Assembly: GCF_042477335.2 (NCBI RefSeq)
Contig: NC_091247.1
Span: forward strand, 14,051,001 to 14,115,000
Direction of reading: 5' to 3'
DNA: 64,000 nucleotides
Origin: Ovis canadensis
Lineage: Eukaryota > Chordata > Mammalia > Artiodactyla > Bovidae
This document shows, piece by piece, positions 22,601 through 34,050 of the stretch; position 1 is the stretch's first letter; each line of letters starts with the position of its first letter. The translations under genes were made by a program, and so were the position numbers. The notes under the pieces were generated by a model. The model was not told where the DNA came from, did no database searches, and was given only the letters and a program-made list of their open reading frames with translations.

Positions 22601-23352
22601 TGTGTGGTTAGGCCCCTCAAGACGGCAGCTCTCTCACTCTCTCTGTAGTCCCAGCTCGACCAGGCCCTGCTTCTCCTGCACGCTATCACCTGCGCATCTT
22701 AGCTCCTAGTGATTGTTCTAGTCCTTAGGCCAGAATGGCTCTGCCTGCTCGTTTATTGCAGAGAAGGCAATGGCACCCCATTCCAGCACTGTTGCCTGGA
22801 AAATCCCATGGATGCAGGGACCTGATGGGCTGCAGTCCATGGGGTCGCTAAGAGTCAGACACGACTGAGAGACTTCACTTTCACTTTTCACTTTCATGCA
22901 TTGGAGAAGGAAATGGCAACCCACTCCAGTGTTCTTGCCTGGAGAATCCCAGGGATGGAGGAGCCTGGTAGGCTGCCGTCTATGGGGTCACACAGAGTCG
23001 GACACGACTGAGGCGACTTAGCAGCAGCAGCAGCTAGTTTATTAAAGGGAAATGATCTGCCCTCGTGATAGTCGTTAACCTGAGGGGCAGTGAGGGACGT
23101 GCCCCAGCTGCTGGTTTCTCCCGTAACTCTGTCAGTCTGACGTCAATTTCCCCCATAAATGGCAGCCTGCTCCTCCCCCGAGGAGCTACCATGTCCTGCC
23201 TGCCATCTGCTGCACACTGTGGGGTGTTGCTCCAGGACCCTTTGTTCTGGACTGGTCCACTAAGCCACTGATGTCTCTGTGGCTCTTTTCGGACTCTTTT
23301 CCTTCGGTCCAGAGGCTGGGCATCTACAAGCTGTGTAGGCCTGCGGGGCACA
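22601..23352 (+). repeat. 3' LTR of decayed ERV, interrupted by BOV-A2
   Basis: Starts TGTGTGG after the polypurine-like run and ends in CA at 23352. Removing the BOV-A2 (about 22759-23033) leaves about 477 bases, close to the 462 of the left LTR. It keeps 'cataaatggcagcc' at the TATA position and 'ctcctcccccgagg'. Confidence 0.7.
22759..23033 (+). mobile_element. BOV-A2 SINE inside the ERV 3' LTR
   Basis: Two Bov-A monomers in tandem ('gagaaggcaatggcacccca' and 'gagaaggaaatggcaaccca', each ending near 'cagacacgactgag'), joined by 'ttcactttcacttttcactt' and closed by 'gacttagcagcagcagcag'. The LTR motif 'gtttatt' appears on both sides and is probably the target duplication. Confidence 0.9.
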
Positions 23353-24599
23353 GTCCAACATATACCCACACTGATATCCAGACCACCTGGACAGAACCAC
23401 ATTCAAACACACCCCTGGTTATTGGCTCCCATCCCAACATGTAGGCTACACAGACCCCTGCCACACCCATCACAGTCTGTGTGCCTGACTCTCTCACCCA
23501 TACACACGTAGACTCACGTATACACTTCTACACATATTTTGAATTTCCAAGCAGTGGATTAAACTGTTATTAATTCCTACTTTCATTGCTCTGTGGTCAA
23601 GAAATATGACCTTTCCTCTTATGAACCCTACTTTGTGCCTAGCGTGGTGTTAGGTGCTAAGTGTACAAAGTTGAATGAACTTGGATCCTGCAGCCTAATA
23701 ACAGAAAACAAATTCACTTTGAAAATCTGATGTGACCTCTGATACAGCGGAATCCCACCTATATTTTCTTAACGTTTTATGTATTTTTCTCTACTTAGAT
23801 TGATTTCCTTAGTTTCTATCACCTAAACACTACGAACCAAAAAATATTTTCATTGCTATAGTCACTTGCTTTTCTTGAATTACTGGTGTAAATGGGCATA
23901 TTTTCTTCTCTTTACTATCCATTTGTATTCCTTCTTTGTGACTTGCCATTTCATATCCTCTGCCAACTTTTCTACTAGTATGATGGTTTAATTCTCCAAA
24001 TTTCCAGTTATTTGTCTTTTGCAATATTCTTGGATAATTCTTCAAGCTGATATGCTAGCAAGGACCATGACTTTGACTTTTAAGCACATGCGTTCTGTTT
24101 CACTCTAAGCAATGACATGCTTTAATCCTAAGTTTGTTTTCCAGTCACACCTTTTTCTTGGCACATTCCCAGTATAAAGGAAGCATCATTTTAGGTATTT
24201 CAGCATCATTCAGAACCTACGGAGAGGTTTCTGCAGGCTGACACACTAAGATCTGCTGTACCATGCAGAGCAAAGTAAGACTCGCTGTTGCCAGTGGAGA
24301 CGACAGCTCAGGAAGGAATCTCCCTGGGAATTTGCCCTCGAGGTTGGAGTTTTCATCTCTTCCTCCATTCAGGCTGTACCTGCACCCCCCACCACCACAA
24401 CTGGGGGCAAGGGTCTGGGAGCAGCTCCCTCTCCCCCTCCTCTGAGCAGCCTACACCTGACACAGGCGTCTCTTGGAACACTTGTTAAACTTTAGATTCC
24501 ACGGAACTAGAGATACAGATGCAAATTTGTGCACATGTATATGTGTTTGAATGTATACTTGTTTCCTAGCTCTTTGCTGGAAAGGTCAAAAAGAAAGGA

Positions 24600-25850
24600 C
24601 ATTCTAGCAGCTCTCAGATCTTGGCCTATAATTGCATTCCCCGGAGTTCCACAGAGAAATGACTAATCCCAGAGCTGGGGCAGGGTAGGTACAAGATGAG
24701 CCTGAGCTAGAAAGTAAGGGAATGTTCAAAACCCGCATTGAAGGCGTGTCACAGGACAGGGGCATCAGCTTGGAGGGGCTCCCAATGGCCAAACTGGGGA
24801 GTGTTTGAGCACGAAAACAATCAAGTTGAATAATGAACTGTAAGCCCTTAATAACAGACATTTGAGTCCACACTGACTTGGGAAGAAGGGAAGACCTTTG
24901 CTGACAGTAAATATCTGGGTCAACCATTGAAGAGGAAGTTTTTTGCAATCATCCTAGTAAAGACTGGATCACTCCATCATTAAGTGTTGCTGAATTTTGG
25001 TAATGAGCAGGATACTTGTATGGTGTCAGACTATCTCCCCACGGACTGCATGTTAGTTGCAAGCAAGACTTAAAAAATACCCAGTAAATATACAGTGGAG
25101 AAATTGGATCACCCCCTGATGAGGTGATCAAAATTAATATCACCAGGGAGGGATAGGCAGGCATCAGGTGTTTCCACATGCCTTACTCTAAGAAGGAACT
25201 CCATATGCTCTCTGCAGTCTTTTGGCCAAGAACGAATAACCAGAAACTAGTCACAAGGAAACATCAGACAAATGCAAAATGCTATTTTTAAAAGGGAGTG
25301 TGGGGAGGAATGGTTGGTCCTATTCTTCCGACGTCAATGCCGTAAAAGATAAAGAACATCATAGAGGCGTTCTAGATTAAACGAGGCTAAAGAGACATGA
25401 CAGCTAAATGCAATCTCTGACCCCCAGACTGGCTCCTGTGCTGGGGGTGGGGGGGAAATAGTATAAGAGGATTTTATCGGTTCTGCTGAGAACATTGGAA
25501 TGTGAACGCTAGATGAGAGAAAATTCTGTACCGATGTTAAATTGAGGTGGGTGAGTATTCTGTGATTATGTAAGAGAATATCTCTAATCTTACTAAATAT
25601 TCACTGAAGTTTTTAGAAGTAAAGGGCTGGGACAAATGTAACTTGTCATCAGGAATTTGGGGTGGGGGAGAAAAACCTGTGTGTGTGTGTGTGGAGAGAA
25701 AGAGGGTGGGAAATGATAAGTGAGGAACAACAAAGCAAACGCTAATAGGGTAATCTATTAAGAGACACATGGGTGTTCTCTATGCTGCTGATTTTAGACA
25801 ACTTGCTCTAAGTTTGAAATTCTTTCCAAATCCAAAGTTTTCTTTTAAAA
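24600..25850 (+). repeat. Old L1 (L1M) 3'-UTR-like segment
   Basis: 'agacatgacagctaaatgca', 'gactggctcctgtgctggg', 'gtaccgatgttaaattgagg', 'ctgtgattatgtaagagaat', 'gtttttagaagtaaagggct', 'aagtttgaaattctttccaa' appear in the order of the L1MB/MC-type 3' UTR. Diverged, and the left boundary is uncertain. Confidence 0.5.
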
Positions 25851-26394
25851 CTTAAGACCCTAGGGCTTGACATTTTAGACAATGTGCAAAAATAATCATT
25901 AGGAAGAAAACAACCATCTGTACGCGCAGAAATGAAGTCTTCCAGAAGCCTCGATAAACTAACAACAACAGATAGCCATAGAGAGAGGGATTTGTGGATG
26001 ACAGAGTCCCTTTTAACTTTGTATATTTCCGTTTTGTTTTGTTTTTTTAAAGGGAGTCAGGAAAAACAGTGAAAAACATTGAAATAAAAAAAGATGATTG
26101 GGCCTCCTAAATCCATAACCAGTTTCATTGCCCTTGAGATACTGTGCAGCTCTGTCAATTATATTATTAAAAAAACTGATCATAATACATGTGATACTTG
26201 TCCTTAGAAGCCAAAATAAACTCTGCCTGGTGGAATACACTTGATTATTGCCTGCGGATGAACTAGTCCTGTGTTTCTATTTGTAAAATTTTTTCAGCAT
26301 CTGTGGTTGCCTCTGTAAGTGTGGCTGTTTGAATTCTCCTTTGAATTGGTTATGACAGCTGGCTGGTTGCCTCCTTAATGAATGAGATGTGCAT

Positions 26395-26588
26395 ACGCAG
26401 TCATGTCCAATTCTTTGTGACCCCAAGGGCTGTAGCCTGCTAGGCTCCCCTGTCCATGGAATTTTCCAGGTGAGAATACTGGAGTGGGTTACCATTTCCT
26501 GCTCCGGGGTGGGGGGATCTTCCTGACCCAGGGATTGAATCCGTTGCATTGACAGGCAGATTCTTTACCAGTGAGCCACCAGGGAAAT
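26395..26588 (-). mobile_element. Bov-tA SINE
   Basis: Reverse-complement Bov-tA: 'cagtcatgtccaattctttg', 'ctcccctgtccatggaattt', 'gaatactggagtgggttacc', 'gacccagggattgaatccg', 'ggcagattctttaccagtga', 'gccaccaggga'. 'ttaatgag'-like sequence on both sides suggests a target duplication. Confidence 0.9.
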
Positions 26589-27834
26589 CAATTAATGAGT
26601 TAAAAACACTAAATATATGTTCAACTTATGTTTGTGTGAAAGTTATGCTTTACCTATTAAAAAAATGTTCCTTTAACACAAGTGTTTGTTACTTTTATAA
26701 TTCAGGTAAAGCCTAGAAACATTATGAAAGTATTCCAGAGACTCCCCAGAGATCTAACTCAGATCTGGAGGGAGGTCTCATTCCAGTAGGGCAGTGTTGA
26801 TTCCCCGATGAGCACGAAGCCAAACTTCACACATCAGCCAAGCGTGGACACCCCAGGAACCCACCCCAGCCTTCCCCAGGGACTCTGTGCCTCAGGTGAG
26901 TGGGGTCCTCGGTCCTCTCAGTACCAGAGTCACTGGCTTACCGGGAGGGCGTGGCCAAAATCAAACTACCATCCTAGGGAAAAATAACTATTTATGTTTC
27001 TGATTGGCTGGGCCTCTCAAAAGGCAATACATCCTAGGCTAATTTGCTTTCTGGATGTTTCAAGGATATATGAAAAAGATGCCAATGGAGAGTCACAAAA
27101 ATAGCAGTAAATGTTAAACATTTATGTTGAATCCACAAATGTTTTAATACAAATTCAGTAACAGCGAAGCATAATTGTACCATTCATTGGAACGGAGGTG
27201 TACTCTGGAGACTGGTCGTTTCCTGCACACCCACCATCTACCTTGTGCCTAAAACCTCACCAGATTGTCCAGATTGGAGGTCCCCTGTCCCCCTGCCTCT
27301 TACACCTACAGGCCCAGCCTGTTAACAGGCACCAACTGGTGTCTGGAAAAGCAGTTTCAATTTTGTGTGCTTATTGTGTATTCAGCCACTTGACTGAACC
27401 AGGAGCACTTCTTGGCTGCTTCCCAGGGAAATTCCAAGATGACCCTATCTTTTGCCTTCTCTTTCCCAATAGTTATAATTATCTTCTCTCCTGCCTTTTT
27501 GCCTTGAAATGTGGCAGAATCCTGCATCTAAGCCTGTTTCTTACCTCATTGGGAAGGGCTGTTATGTTTTACTCTTAAGGATGATGTTGGCTATTGACTT
27601 GAGATATTCTAGTTTTTAAATGTATCTTTATTACAAAAGCAAAAGTATGGTCAGAAAAAAAGAAAAAAAGACTTAAAAAGTAATGATTAAGCCCCAAGAT
27701 GGTGGGGAGGAATAAAAAGTCATTCATTTTCTCATTTATCTCTAGGTCAGTGTTTTGTTAACACTTTGGTATATGTCCTTAATAATAGCTAAGATTTTGT
27801 TAAAATAATAATTATTGCTCCCAGAGCACATGGC

Positions 27835-28325
27835 ACTTATTTATTATGTGTCAATCTTGGTGCTGAGTATTGGAGCGACAAGCATTATTTCAGCAAATTG
27901 TTCCACAGTAGCTGTCTATAGTATAGACACTATTACCACCACTTCACGGTCAGTCCTAAAGGAAATCAACTCATTTCCTTGTATTCACTGGAAGGACTGA
28001 TGTTGATACTTTGGCCACCTGACGTGAAGAGCTGACTCATCGGAAAGGACCCTGATGCTGGGATGGATTGAGAGCAGGAGGAGAAGGAGTGACAGAAGAT
28101 GAGATAATTGGATGGCATCTTGATTCAATAGACATGAGTTTGAGCAAACTCTGGGAGACAGTGAAGAACAGGAAAGCCTGGTGTGCTGCAGTCCATGGGA
28201 TCTCAAAGAGCTGGACACAACTGAGCAATTGAACAACTGTTAAGGCAACAGACTGAGGACGTTTCCAATTTACCTAAGATCATAGGCTGGTCAACAGCCG
28301 TAAAGAGCAAGCCCAGGCCTCCCTT
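27835..28325 (-). repeat. MIR SINE split by a BovB insertion
   Basis: The left half (27835-27949) and the right half (28238-28325, 'ttaaggcaacagactgagga', 'cctaagatcataggctgg') together follow the reverse complement of MIR, with the BovB 3' end inserted between them. Confidence 0.6.
27950..28237 (+). mobile_element. BovB LINE 3' end
   Basis: 'ggaaggactgatgttgatac', 'ttggccacctgacgtgaaga', 'ggaccctgatgctgggatgg', 'atgagataattggatggcat', 'gtgctgcagtccatgggatc', 'ctggacacaactgagcaatt' are the 3' part of BovB in sense. Strongly 5'-truncated (about 290 bases). Confidence 0.9.
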
Positions 28326-28345
28326 ATGCCTGAGCACTGGCTCTT

Positions 28346-28645
28346 ATCTACATTGCTGCTGCTGCTGCTGCTAAGTCGCTTCAGTCTCGTCCAACTCTGT
28401 GCGACCCAGTAGACGGCAGCCCACCAGGCTCTCCCATCCCTGGGATTCTCCAGGCAAGAACACTGGAGTGGGTTGCCATTTCCTTCTCCAATGCATGAAA
28501 GTGAAAAGTGAAAGTGAAGTCGCTCAGTTGTGTCCGATTCCTAGCAACCCCACGGACTGCACCCTACCAGGCTCCTCTGTCCATGGGATTTGCCAGCCGA
28601 GAGTACTGGAGTGGGGTGCCATTGCCTTCTCCCTTGATCTACATT
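28346..28645 (-). mobile_element. BOV-A2 SINE with 9-bp target duplications
   Basis: Body 28355-28636 in reverse orientation: it begins with a (GCT)n run and 'aagtcgcttcagtctcgtcc', has two monomers ('gggttgccatttccttctcc', 'ggggtgccattgccttctcc') and the 'gaaagtgaaaagtgaaagtg' linker. Perfect 'atctacatt' at 28346-28354 and 28637-28645 is the target duplication. Confidence 0.92.
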
Positions 28646-29164
28646 ACTATCTCCTAATCCAGAATGTTTTTTGAAAATAGATTTTTAAAACTAATCTAGA
28701 ATCCTCCTGAACGCATTATTCTTTATCAGCTTTTATACCTAAATATTGTTAACATCTTCAGTGTTATTTATTATTCCTCTACAGATTTAGTGGCTGCATT
28801 ATATGTTTTATTGTATGGAGTTTCATTATATGGATATGTTTTATTTATTCTTAAATGGCTCCATATCAAAACAAGAAATAAAGACTGGTCATAAAATATT
28901 TAAACAATAATAAGAATGTAAAGTAGAAAATGCAAGTCTTCCTTTCCATCCTGCTGAGCCCCACTCCTCAGAGGAAGTTACCATTAATAGTATGTGTTTG
29001 CTTTCCCATAGTTCTTCTATGCACCTTATTATAGGTGATGTAATTTCAGTTCAGTTCAGTGGCTCAGTCATGTCCAAATAATTTTCTCGAAAAGAATGAG
29101 TATACCAATCTACAGCTTGACTTGCATACATAATATATCAGAACATCATTCCAAATCTTTCCAT
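28646..29164. other. Intergenic, AT-rich, no gene seen
   Basis: AT-rich sequence without clear coding or repeat assignment, except a 30-base BovB 3'-end fragment at 29047-29076 ('ttcagttcagtggctcagtc'). Confidence 0.4.
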
Positions 29165-29532
29165 CTTTTTTTTAACATTTTATCTATCTTTTAACAATAT
29201 TTTAAAAATTATACTATAATTGATTTACAATATTGTTCATTTCAGGCATACAGCAAAGTGAGACAGTTTTACGTGTGTGTGTATATATAGAGTGTTGTTC
29301 AATTGCTAAGTTGTGTCCAACTCTTTGTGAGTCTATATATAGATTCTTTTTTGTTTTTTTTTCCATCATTGGTTGTTACAATATATTCAATATAGTTCCC
29401 TGTGCTATACAGTAAATATATATACTGTATATATAGATTGTATACTTTAGCCATTCATCTCTTGCCAAGCATTTAGATGGCTTCCATGTCTTGGTTTTTG
29501 TAAATATTGCTGTTATGAACATTGGGGAGCAT
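29165..29532 (-). repeat. L1 3' end (first of two)
   Basis: Poly(T) then 'actataattgatttacaata', 'tttcaggcatacagcaaagt', 'aatatagttccctgtgctat', 'tggcttccatgtcttggttt', 'ttatgaacattggggagcat' are the antisense of an L1 3' end. A 45-base Bov-A-like scrap ('gttgttcaattgctaagttg') is embedded near 29292-29330. Confidence 0.7.
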
Positions 29533-29572
29533 GTACCTTTTTTTTTTTTTAATTGAAGTATAGTTTATTTTT

Positions 29573-29774
29573 GGGCTTCCCTGATAGATGGTAAAGAATC
29601 TACCTGCAATGCAGGAGACCTGGGATAGATCCCTGGGTTGGAAAGATCCCCTGGAGGAGGGCTTGGCAACCCACTCCAGTATTCTTCCCTGGAGAATCCC
29701 CTGGCCAGAGGAGCCTGTGGACTACAGTCCATGGGGTTGCAAAAAGTTGGACACAGCTGAGTAACTGCATGCTG
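29573..29774 (+). mobile_element. Bov-tA SINE inside L1
   Basis: 'gggcttccctgatagatggt', 'aaagaatctacctgcaatgc', 'ccactccagtattcttccct', 'tccatggggttgcaaaaagt', 'tggacacagctgagtaactg'. Inserted in the 3' tail of the antisense L1. Confidence 0.9.
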
Positions 29775-31586
29775 GGTTATATTGTTTTGTTGTTGTTCAG
29801 TCACTAAGTCATGCCCAACTTTTTGTGACCCTGTGGACTGCAGCACACCATGCTCCCTTGTCCTTTACCATCTCCTGGAGTTTGCTCAAATTCATGTCCA
29901 TTGAGTCAGTGATGCTATCTAATCATCTCATCTTCTGTTGCCCTCCTCTCCTTTTGGCATCAATCTTTCCCATCATCAGGGTCTTTTCCAAAGAGTTGGC
30001 TCTTCACATCAGGTGGTGAAAATGTTGGAGCTTCAGCATCATCAGTCCTTCCAATAAATATTCAGGGTTGATTTCCTTTAGGATTGATTGATTTGATCCC
30101 CTTGCAGTAAAAGGGATTCCCGAGAGGCTTCTCTAGCACCACAGTTAAAAAGCATCAGTTCTTTGGTGCTTAGCTTTCTTTATGGTCGAACTTTCACATC
30201 CATATGTGATTACTGGAAAAATCATAGCTTTGACTATAGGAATCTTTGTTGGCAAAGTGATGTCTTTCCTTTTTAATATACTGTCTAGGTTTGTCACAGC
30301 TTTCCTTCCAAGGAGCAAGTGTCTTTTAATTTCATGACAGCAGTCACCATCCACAGTGATTTTGGAGCCCAAGAAAATAAAATCTTTCCACTTTCCCCTA
30401 TCTATTTGCCATGAAGTGATGGGACCAGATGTCATAACCTTAGTTTTTTGAATCTTGAGTTTTAAGCCAGCTTGTTCACTTCCCTCTTTCACCCTCATCA
30501 AGAGGCCTAGTTGCTCTTCACTTCTGCCATTAGAGTGGTATCTGTATAGCTAAGGTTGTTGATATTTCTCCTGGCAATTTTGATTTCAACTTGTGATTCA
30601 TCCAGCCTGGCACTTCACATGACGTACTCTGCAGAGAAGTTAAATAGACAGGATGACGTTATACAGCCTTGTTGTACTCCTTTCTCAATTTCGAACCAGT
30701 TGTTCCATGTAATGTTCTATTGGTTGCCTCTTGATACAGGTTGGATACAGGTTTCTCAGCAAACAGGTAAGGTGGTCTGGCATTCCCTTTTCTTTAAGAA
30801 TTTTCCACAGTTTGTTGTGATATACACAGTCAAAGGCTTTAGTATAGTCAGTGAAGCAAAAGTCGATATATTTCTGGATTCTCTTACTTTCTCTATCATC
30901 CAACGAATGTTGGCAGTTTGATCTTTGGTTCCTCTGCCTTTTCTAAACCCAGTTTGTACATCTAGAAGTTTTTGGTTCACATACTGCAGAAGTCTAGCTT
31001 GAAAGGGAAAGATATATGCAACTGAATGCAGAGTTACAGAGAATAGCAAGGAGAGATAAGGCCTTCATCAATGAACAATGCAAAAACCTGAGGGAAACAA
31101 CAGAATGGAAAAGACTAGAGATCTCTTCAAGAAAACTGGAGATATCAAGGGAACATTTCACGCAAGGGTGGGCATGATATTGGACAGAAACAGTAAGGAC
31201 CTAACAGAAGCAGAACATGCTAAGAAGAGGTGGCAAGACTACAAAGAACTATATAAAAAAGTCTTAATGACCCAGATAACCACAATGATGTGGTTACTCA
31301 CCTAGAACCAGACATCCTGGAGTGTGAAGTTAAGTAGGCCTTAGGAAGCATTACTATGAGCAAAGCTAGTACAGCTGATAGAATTCCAGCTAAGCTGTTT
31401 TGAATCCTAAAAGATGATGCTATTAACATACTGCACTCAATATGTCAGCAAATTTGGAAAACTCAGTAATGGTCACAGGATTGGAAAAGGCCAGTTTTCA
31501 TTCCGCTTCCAAAGAAAGGGCAATACCAAAGAATATTCAAACTACTATACAATTGTGCTCCTTTCACATGCTTATTTTGGTTATAT
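29775..31586 (-). mobile_element. BovB LINE with 5' inversion (twin-priming type), inserted in L1
   Basis: 29783 to about 31001 is BovB in antisense, from its 3' end up to the reverse transcriptase region. From about 31002 to 31578 it switches to BovB sense ('actgaatgcagagttac', 'gagagataaggcc', 'aagactagagatctcttcaa', 'cagacatcctggagtgtgaa', 'tcagcaaatttggaaaactc'). The sense piece ends in the consensus only about 20-25 bases before the point where the antisense piece starts, so the two are neighbouring parts of one element, one of them inverted. Both outer ends carry the same 8 bases, 'ggttatat' (29775-29782 and 31579-31586). Reading frames are broken throughout. Confidence 0.85.
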
Positions 31587-32895
31587 ACATATAAAATTTA
31601 TTCAAAATATAGTTTTTCAGATTCTTTTCCAATATAGATTATTACAAGTTATAGAATATAGCTCCCTGTGCTATACACTAAGTCCTTGTTGCTTATCTAT
31701 TTTACATATAGTAGTATATATCTGCTAATCCCAAACTCCTAATTTATCCCTCCTCTCTTCCCCCTTGGTAACCATAGGTTAGTTTTCCATGTCTCTGAAT
31801 CTGTTTTGTAAATAAGTTCATCTGCATCATTTTTTTAGATTCAACATAAAAGTGGTATCATATATTTGTCTTTCTCCGACTTCACTTGGTATGAATGTAG
31901 GTCTATCCATGTTGCTGAAAATAGCATTATTTCATTCTTTTTTATGGCAGAGTAATAGTCCAGTGTGTATATATATCACATCTTCTTTATCCATTCATCT
32001 GTTTATGGACATTTAGGTTGCTTATAAGTCTTGGCTATTATAAATAGTGCTTTTATGAACATTGGGAGCATGTATCTTATTGAATTAGAATTATCTTTTT
32101 GGATATATGTCCAGGAGTTGAATCACTGGATCATATGGTAACTCTATTTCTAGTTTTTAAGGAAACCTCCATACTGTTCTCCATAGTGGCTGCACCGATT
32201 TACATTCCCACTAACAGCGTCAGAGGGTTCCCTTTGCCCCATACCCTCTCCAGCATTTGTTATTTGTGGACTTTTTGGTGAAAGCCATTCTGACCAATGT
32301 GAGGTGATACCTCATTGTAGTTTTGATTTGTGTTGCTAATAATTAGCAACGTTGAGCATCTTTTCATGCGTCTATTGGCCATCTGTATATCTTCTTTGGA
32401 GAAATGTCTACTTCTGGATCTTTTGACCATTTTTGATTGGGTTGGTTTCTTTGTTTTTGATATTGAGTTGTATGAGCTGTTTGTATATTTTGGAAATTAA
32501 TCCCTTGTCAGTCACATCATTTGCAGGTATTTTCTCCCATTCCACAGGTTGTCTTCTCATTTTTTTAATGGTTTCCTTTGCTGTACAAGAGCTTGCTAGT
32601 TTGGTTAGGTCCCATTCATTTAATTTTGCTTTTATTTATATTGCCTTGGGAGATTGACCTAGGATTTATGTCAGAGAATGTTTTACCTATGTTCTCTTCT
32701 AAGAGTTTTATAGTGTCACTCTTATACTTAAGCCTTTAGGTCATTTTGAGCTGACTTTTGTATATGGTGTGAGTGTGTGTTCTAACTTTATTGATTTCTG
32801 TAGAGCTGTCCAGCCTTCCCAGCACCATTTGCTGAAGAGACTTTTTCTTATTGTATATTCTTGCTTCCTTTGTCCAAGATTAATTGACTGTAGTT

Positions 32896-34050
32896 GGCAG
32901 AGGAACCAGATCAAATTGCCGACATCCGATAGATCATGGAAAAAGCAAGAGAGTTCCAGAAAAACATCTATTTCTGCTTTATTGACTATGCCAAAGCCTT
33001 TGACTGTGTGGATCACAAGAAACTGTGGAAAATGCTGAGAGAGATGGGAATACCAGACTACCTGACCTGCCTCTTGAGAAATCTGTATGCAGGTCAGGAA
33101 GCAACAGTTAGAAATGGACATGGAACAATAGACTGGTTCCAAATAGGAAAAGGAGTACATCAAGGCTGTATATTGTCACCTGGCTTATTTAACTTATATG
33201 CAGAGTACATCATGAGAAACGCTGGACTGGAAGAAACACAAGCTGGAATCAAGATTGCTGGGAGAAATATCAATAACCTCAGATATGCAGATGACACCGC
33301 CCTTATGGCAGAAAGTGAAGAGGAACTAAAAAGCCCCTTGATGAGAGTGAAAGAGGAGAGTGAAAAAGTTGGCTTAAAGCTCAACATTCAGAAAATGAAG
33401 AACATGGCATCCGGTCCCATCACTTCATGGGAAATAGATGGGGAAACAGTGGAAACAGTGTCAGACTTTGTTTTTTCAGGCTCTAAAATCACTGCAGATG
33501 GTGACTGCAGCCATGAAATTAAAAGACGCCTAAGGAAAGTTATGACCAACCTAGACAGCATATTAAAAAGCAGAGGCATTACTTTGCCGACTAAGGTCCG
33601 TCTAATCAAGGCTATGATTTTTCCAGTAGTTATGTATGGATGTGAGAGTTGGACTGTGAAGAAGGCTGAGCACCGAAGAATTGATGCTTTTGAACTGTGG
33701 TGTTGGAGAAGACTCTTGAGAGTCCCTTGGACTGCAAGGAGATCCAACCAGTCCATTCTGAAGATCAGCCCTGGGATTTCTTTGGAAGGAATGATGCTAA
33801 AGCTGAAACTCCAGTACTTTGGACACCTCATGCGAAGAGTTGACTCATTGGAAAAGACCCTGATGCTGGGAGGGATTGTGGGCAGGAGGAGAAGGGGACG
33901 ACAGAGGATGAGATGGCTGGATGGCATCACTGACTCAATGGACGTGAGTCTGAGTGAACTCCGGGAGTTGGTGATGGACAGGTAGGCCTGGCGTGCTGTG
34001 ATTCATGGGGTCGCAGAGTCGGACATGACTGAGTGACTGAACTGAACTGA
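32896..34050 (+). mobile_element. BovB LINE, 5'-truncated, inserted antisense to the host L1
   Basis: Starts at 'ggcagaggaaccagatcaaa' in the reverse transcriptase region and runs to the typical 3' end 'gactgagtgactgaactgaa'. It carries a long reading frame listed separately. It lacks the endonuclease and the first RT segment, so it cannot move by itself. No convincing target duplication was found. Confidence 0.9.
32936..33985 (+). CDS. BovB (RTE clade) reverse transcriptase fragment, 349 codons
   Basis: An uninterrupted frame opens at ATG 32936 and stops at TAG 33983-33985. It carries RT landmarks: block A with [13 protein letters not shown] (catalytic Asp), block B with [16 protein letters not shown], the catalytic YADD box in [11 protein letters not shown], then GLKLNIQK and the C-terminal region with [15 protein letters not shown] and [15 protein letters not shown]. 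The APE-type endonuclease and finger region are missing because the element is 5'-truncated. The stop seems to be a nonsense change in the usual C-terminus, since BovB-like residues can be read beyond it in the same frame. This is transposon debris, not a host gene. The preserved frame indicates a young copy. Confidence 0.85.
   Translation: MEKAREFQKNIYFCFIDYAKAFDCVDHKKLWKMLREMGIPDYLTCLLRNLYAGQEATVRNGHGTIDWFQIGKGVHQGCILSPGLFNLYAEYIMRNAGLEETQAGIKIAGRNINNLRYADDTALMAESEEELKSPLMRVKEESEKVGLKLNIQKMKNMASGPITSWEIDGETVETVSDFVFSGSKITADGDCSHEIKRRLRKVMTNLDSILKSRGITLPTKVRLIKAMIFPVVMYGCESWTVKKAEHRRIDAFELWCWRRLLRVPWTARRSNQSILKISPGISLEGMMLKLKLQYFGHLMRRVDSLEKTLMLGGIVGRRRRGRQRMRWLDGITDSMDVSLSELRELVMDR

Larger units (their letters stand above)
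20439..23352 (+). mobile_element. Decayed endogenous retrovirus with two LTRs, internally deleted
   Basis: Two related blocks of about 460-477 bases (20439-20900 and 22601-23352, the second enlarged by a BOV-A2) lie in the same orientation around about 1.7 kb of non-repeated sequence, the layout of a provirus. A purine-rich stretch at 22591-22600 directly precedes the TG start of the right LTR, as a polypurine tract should. The interior is far shorter than a full provirus. Around 21760-22010 it keeps short patches that look like degenerate integrase in changing frames with stops. A Bov-tA has landed just inside the left LTR. Orientation + is taken from the polypurine tract. The family is not determined. 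Confidence 0.7.
23353..27834. other. Intergenic, no gene seen
   Basis: AT-richer than the rest. L1-like fragments occur at 23540-24060 (weak) and an old L1 3'-UTR-like stretch at 24600-25850. One Bov-tA lies at 26395-26588. A short (GT)n run lies at 25679-25693. The remaining sequence (26590-27830) is unassigned. No exon or RNA gene recognised. Confidence 0.5.

Noticed and set aside
28355-28372. (GCT)n run as a possible triplet microsatellite or array
   Set aside because: It is the usual tail of the reverse-oriented BOV-A2, not an independent repeat or CRISPR-like array.
30145-31049. Reverse-strand open frames as a separate gene
   Set aside because: They translate to broken BovB reverse transcriptase and belong to the inverted BovB insertion.
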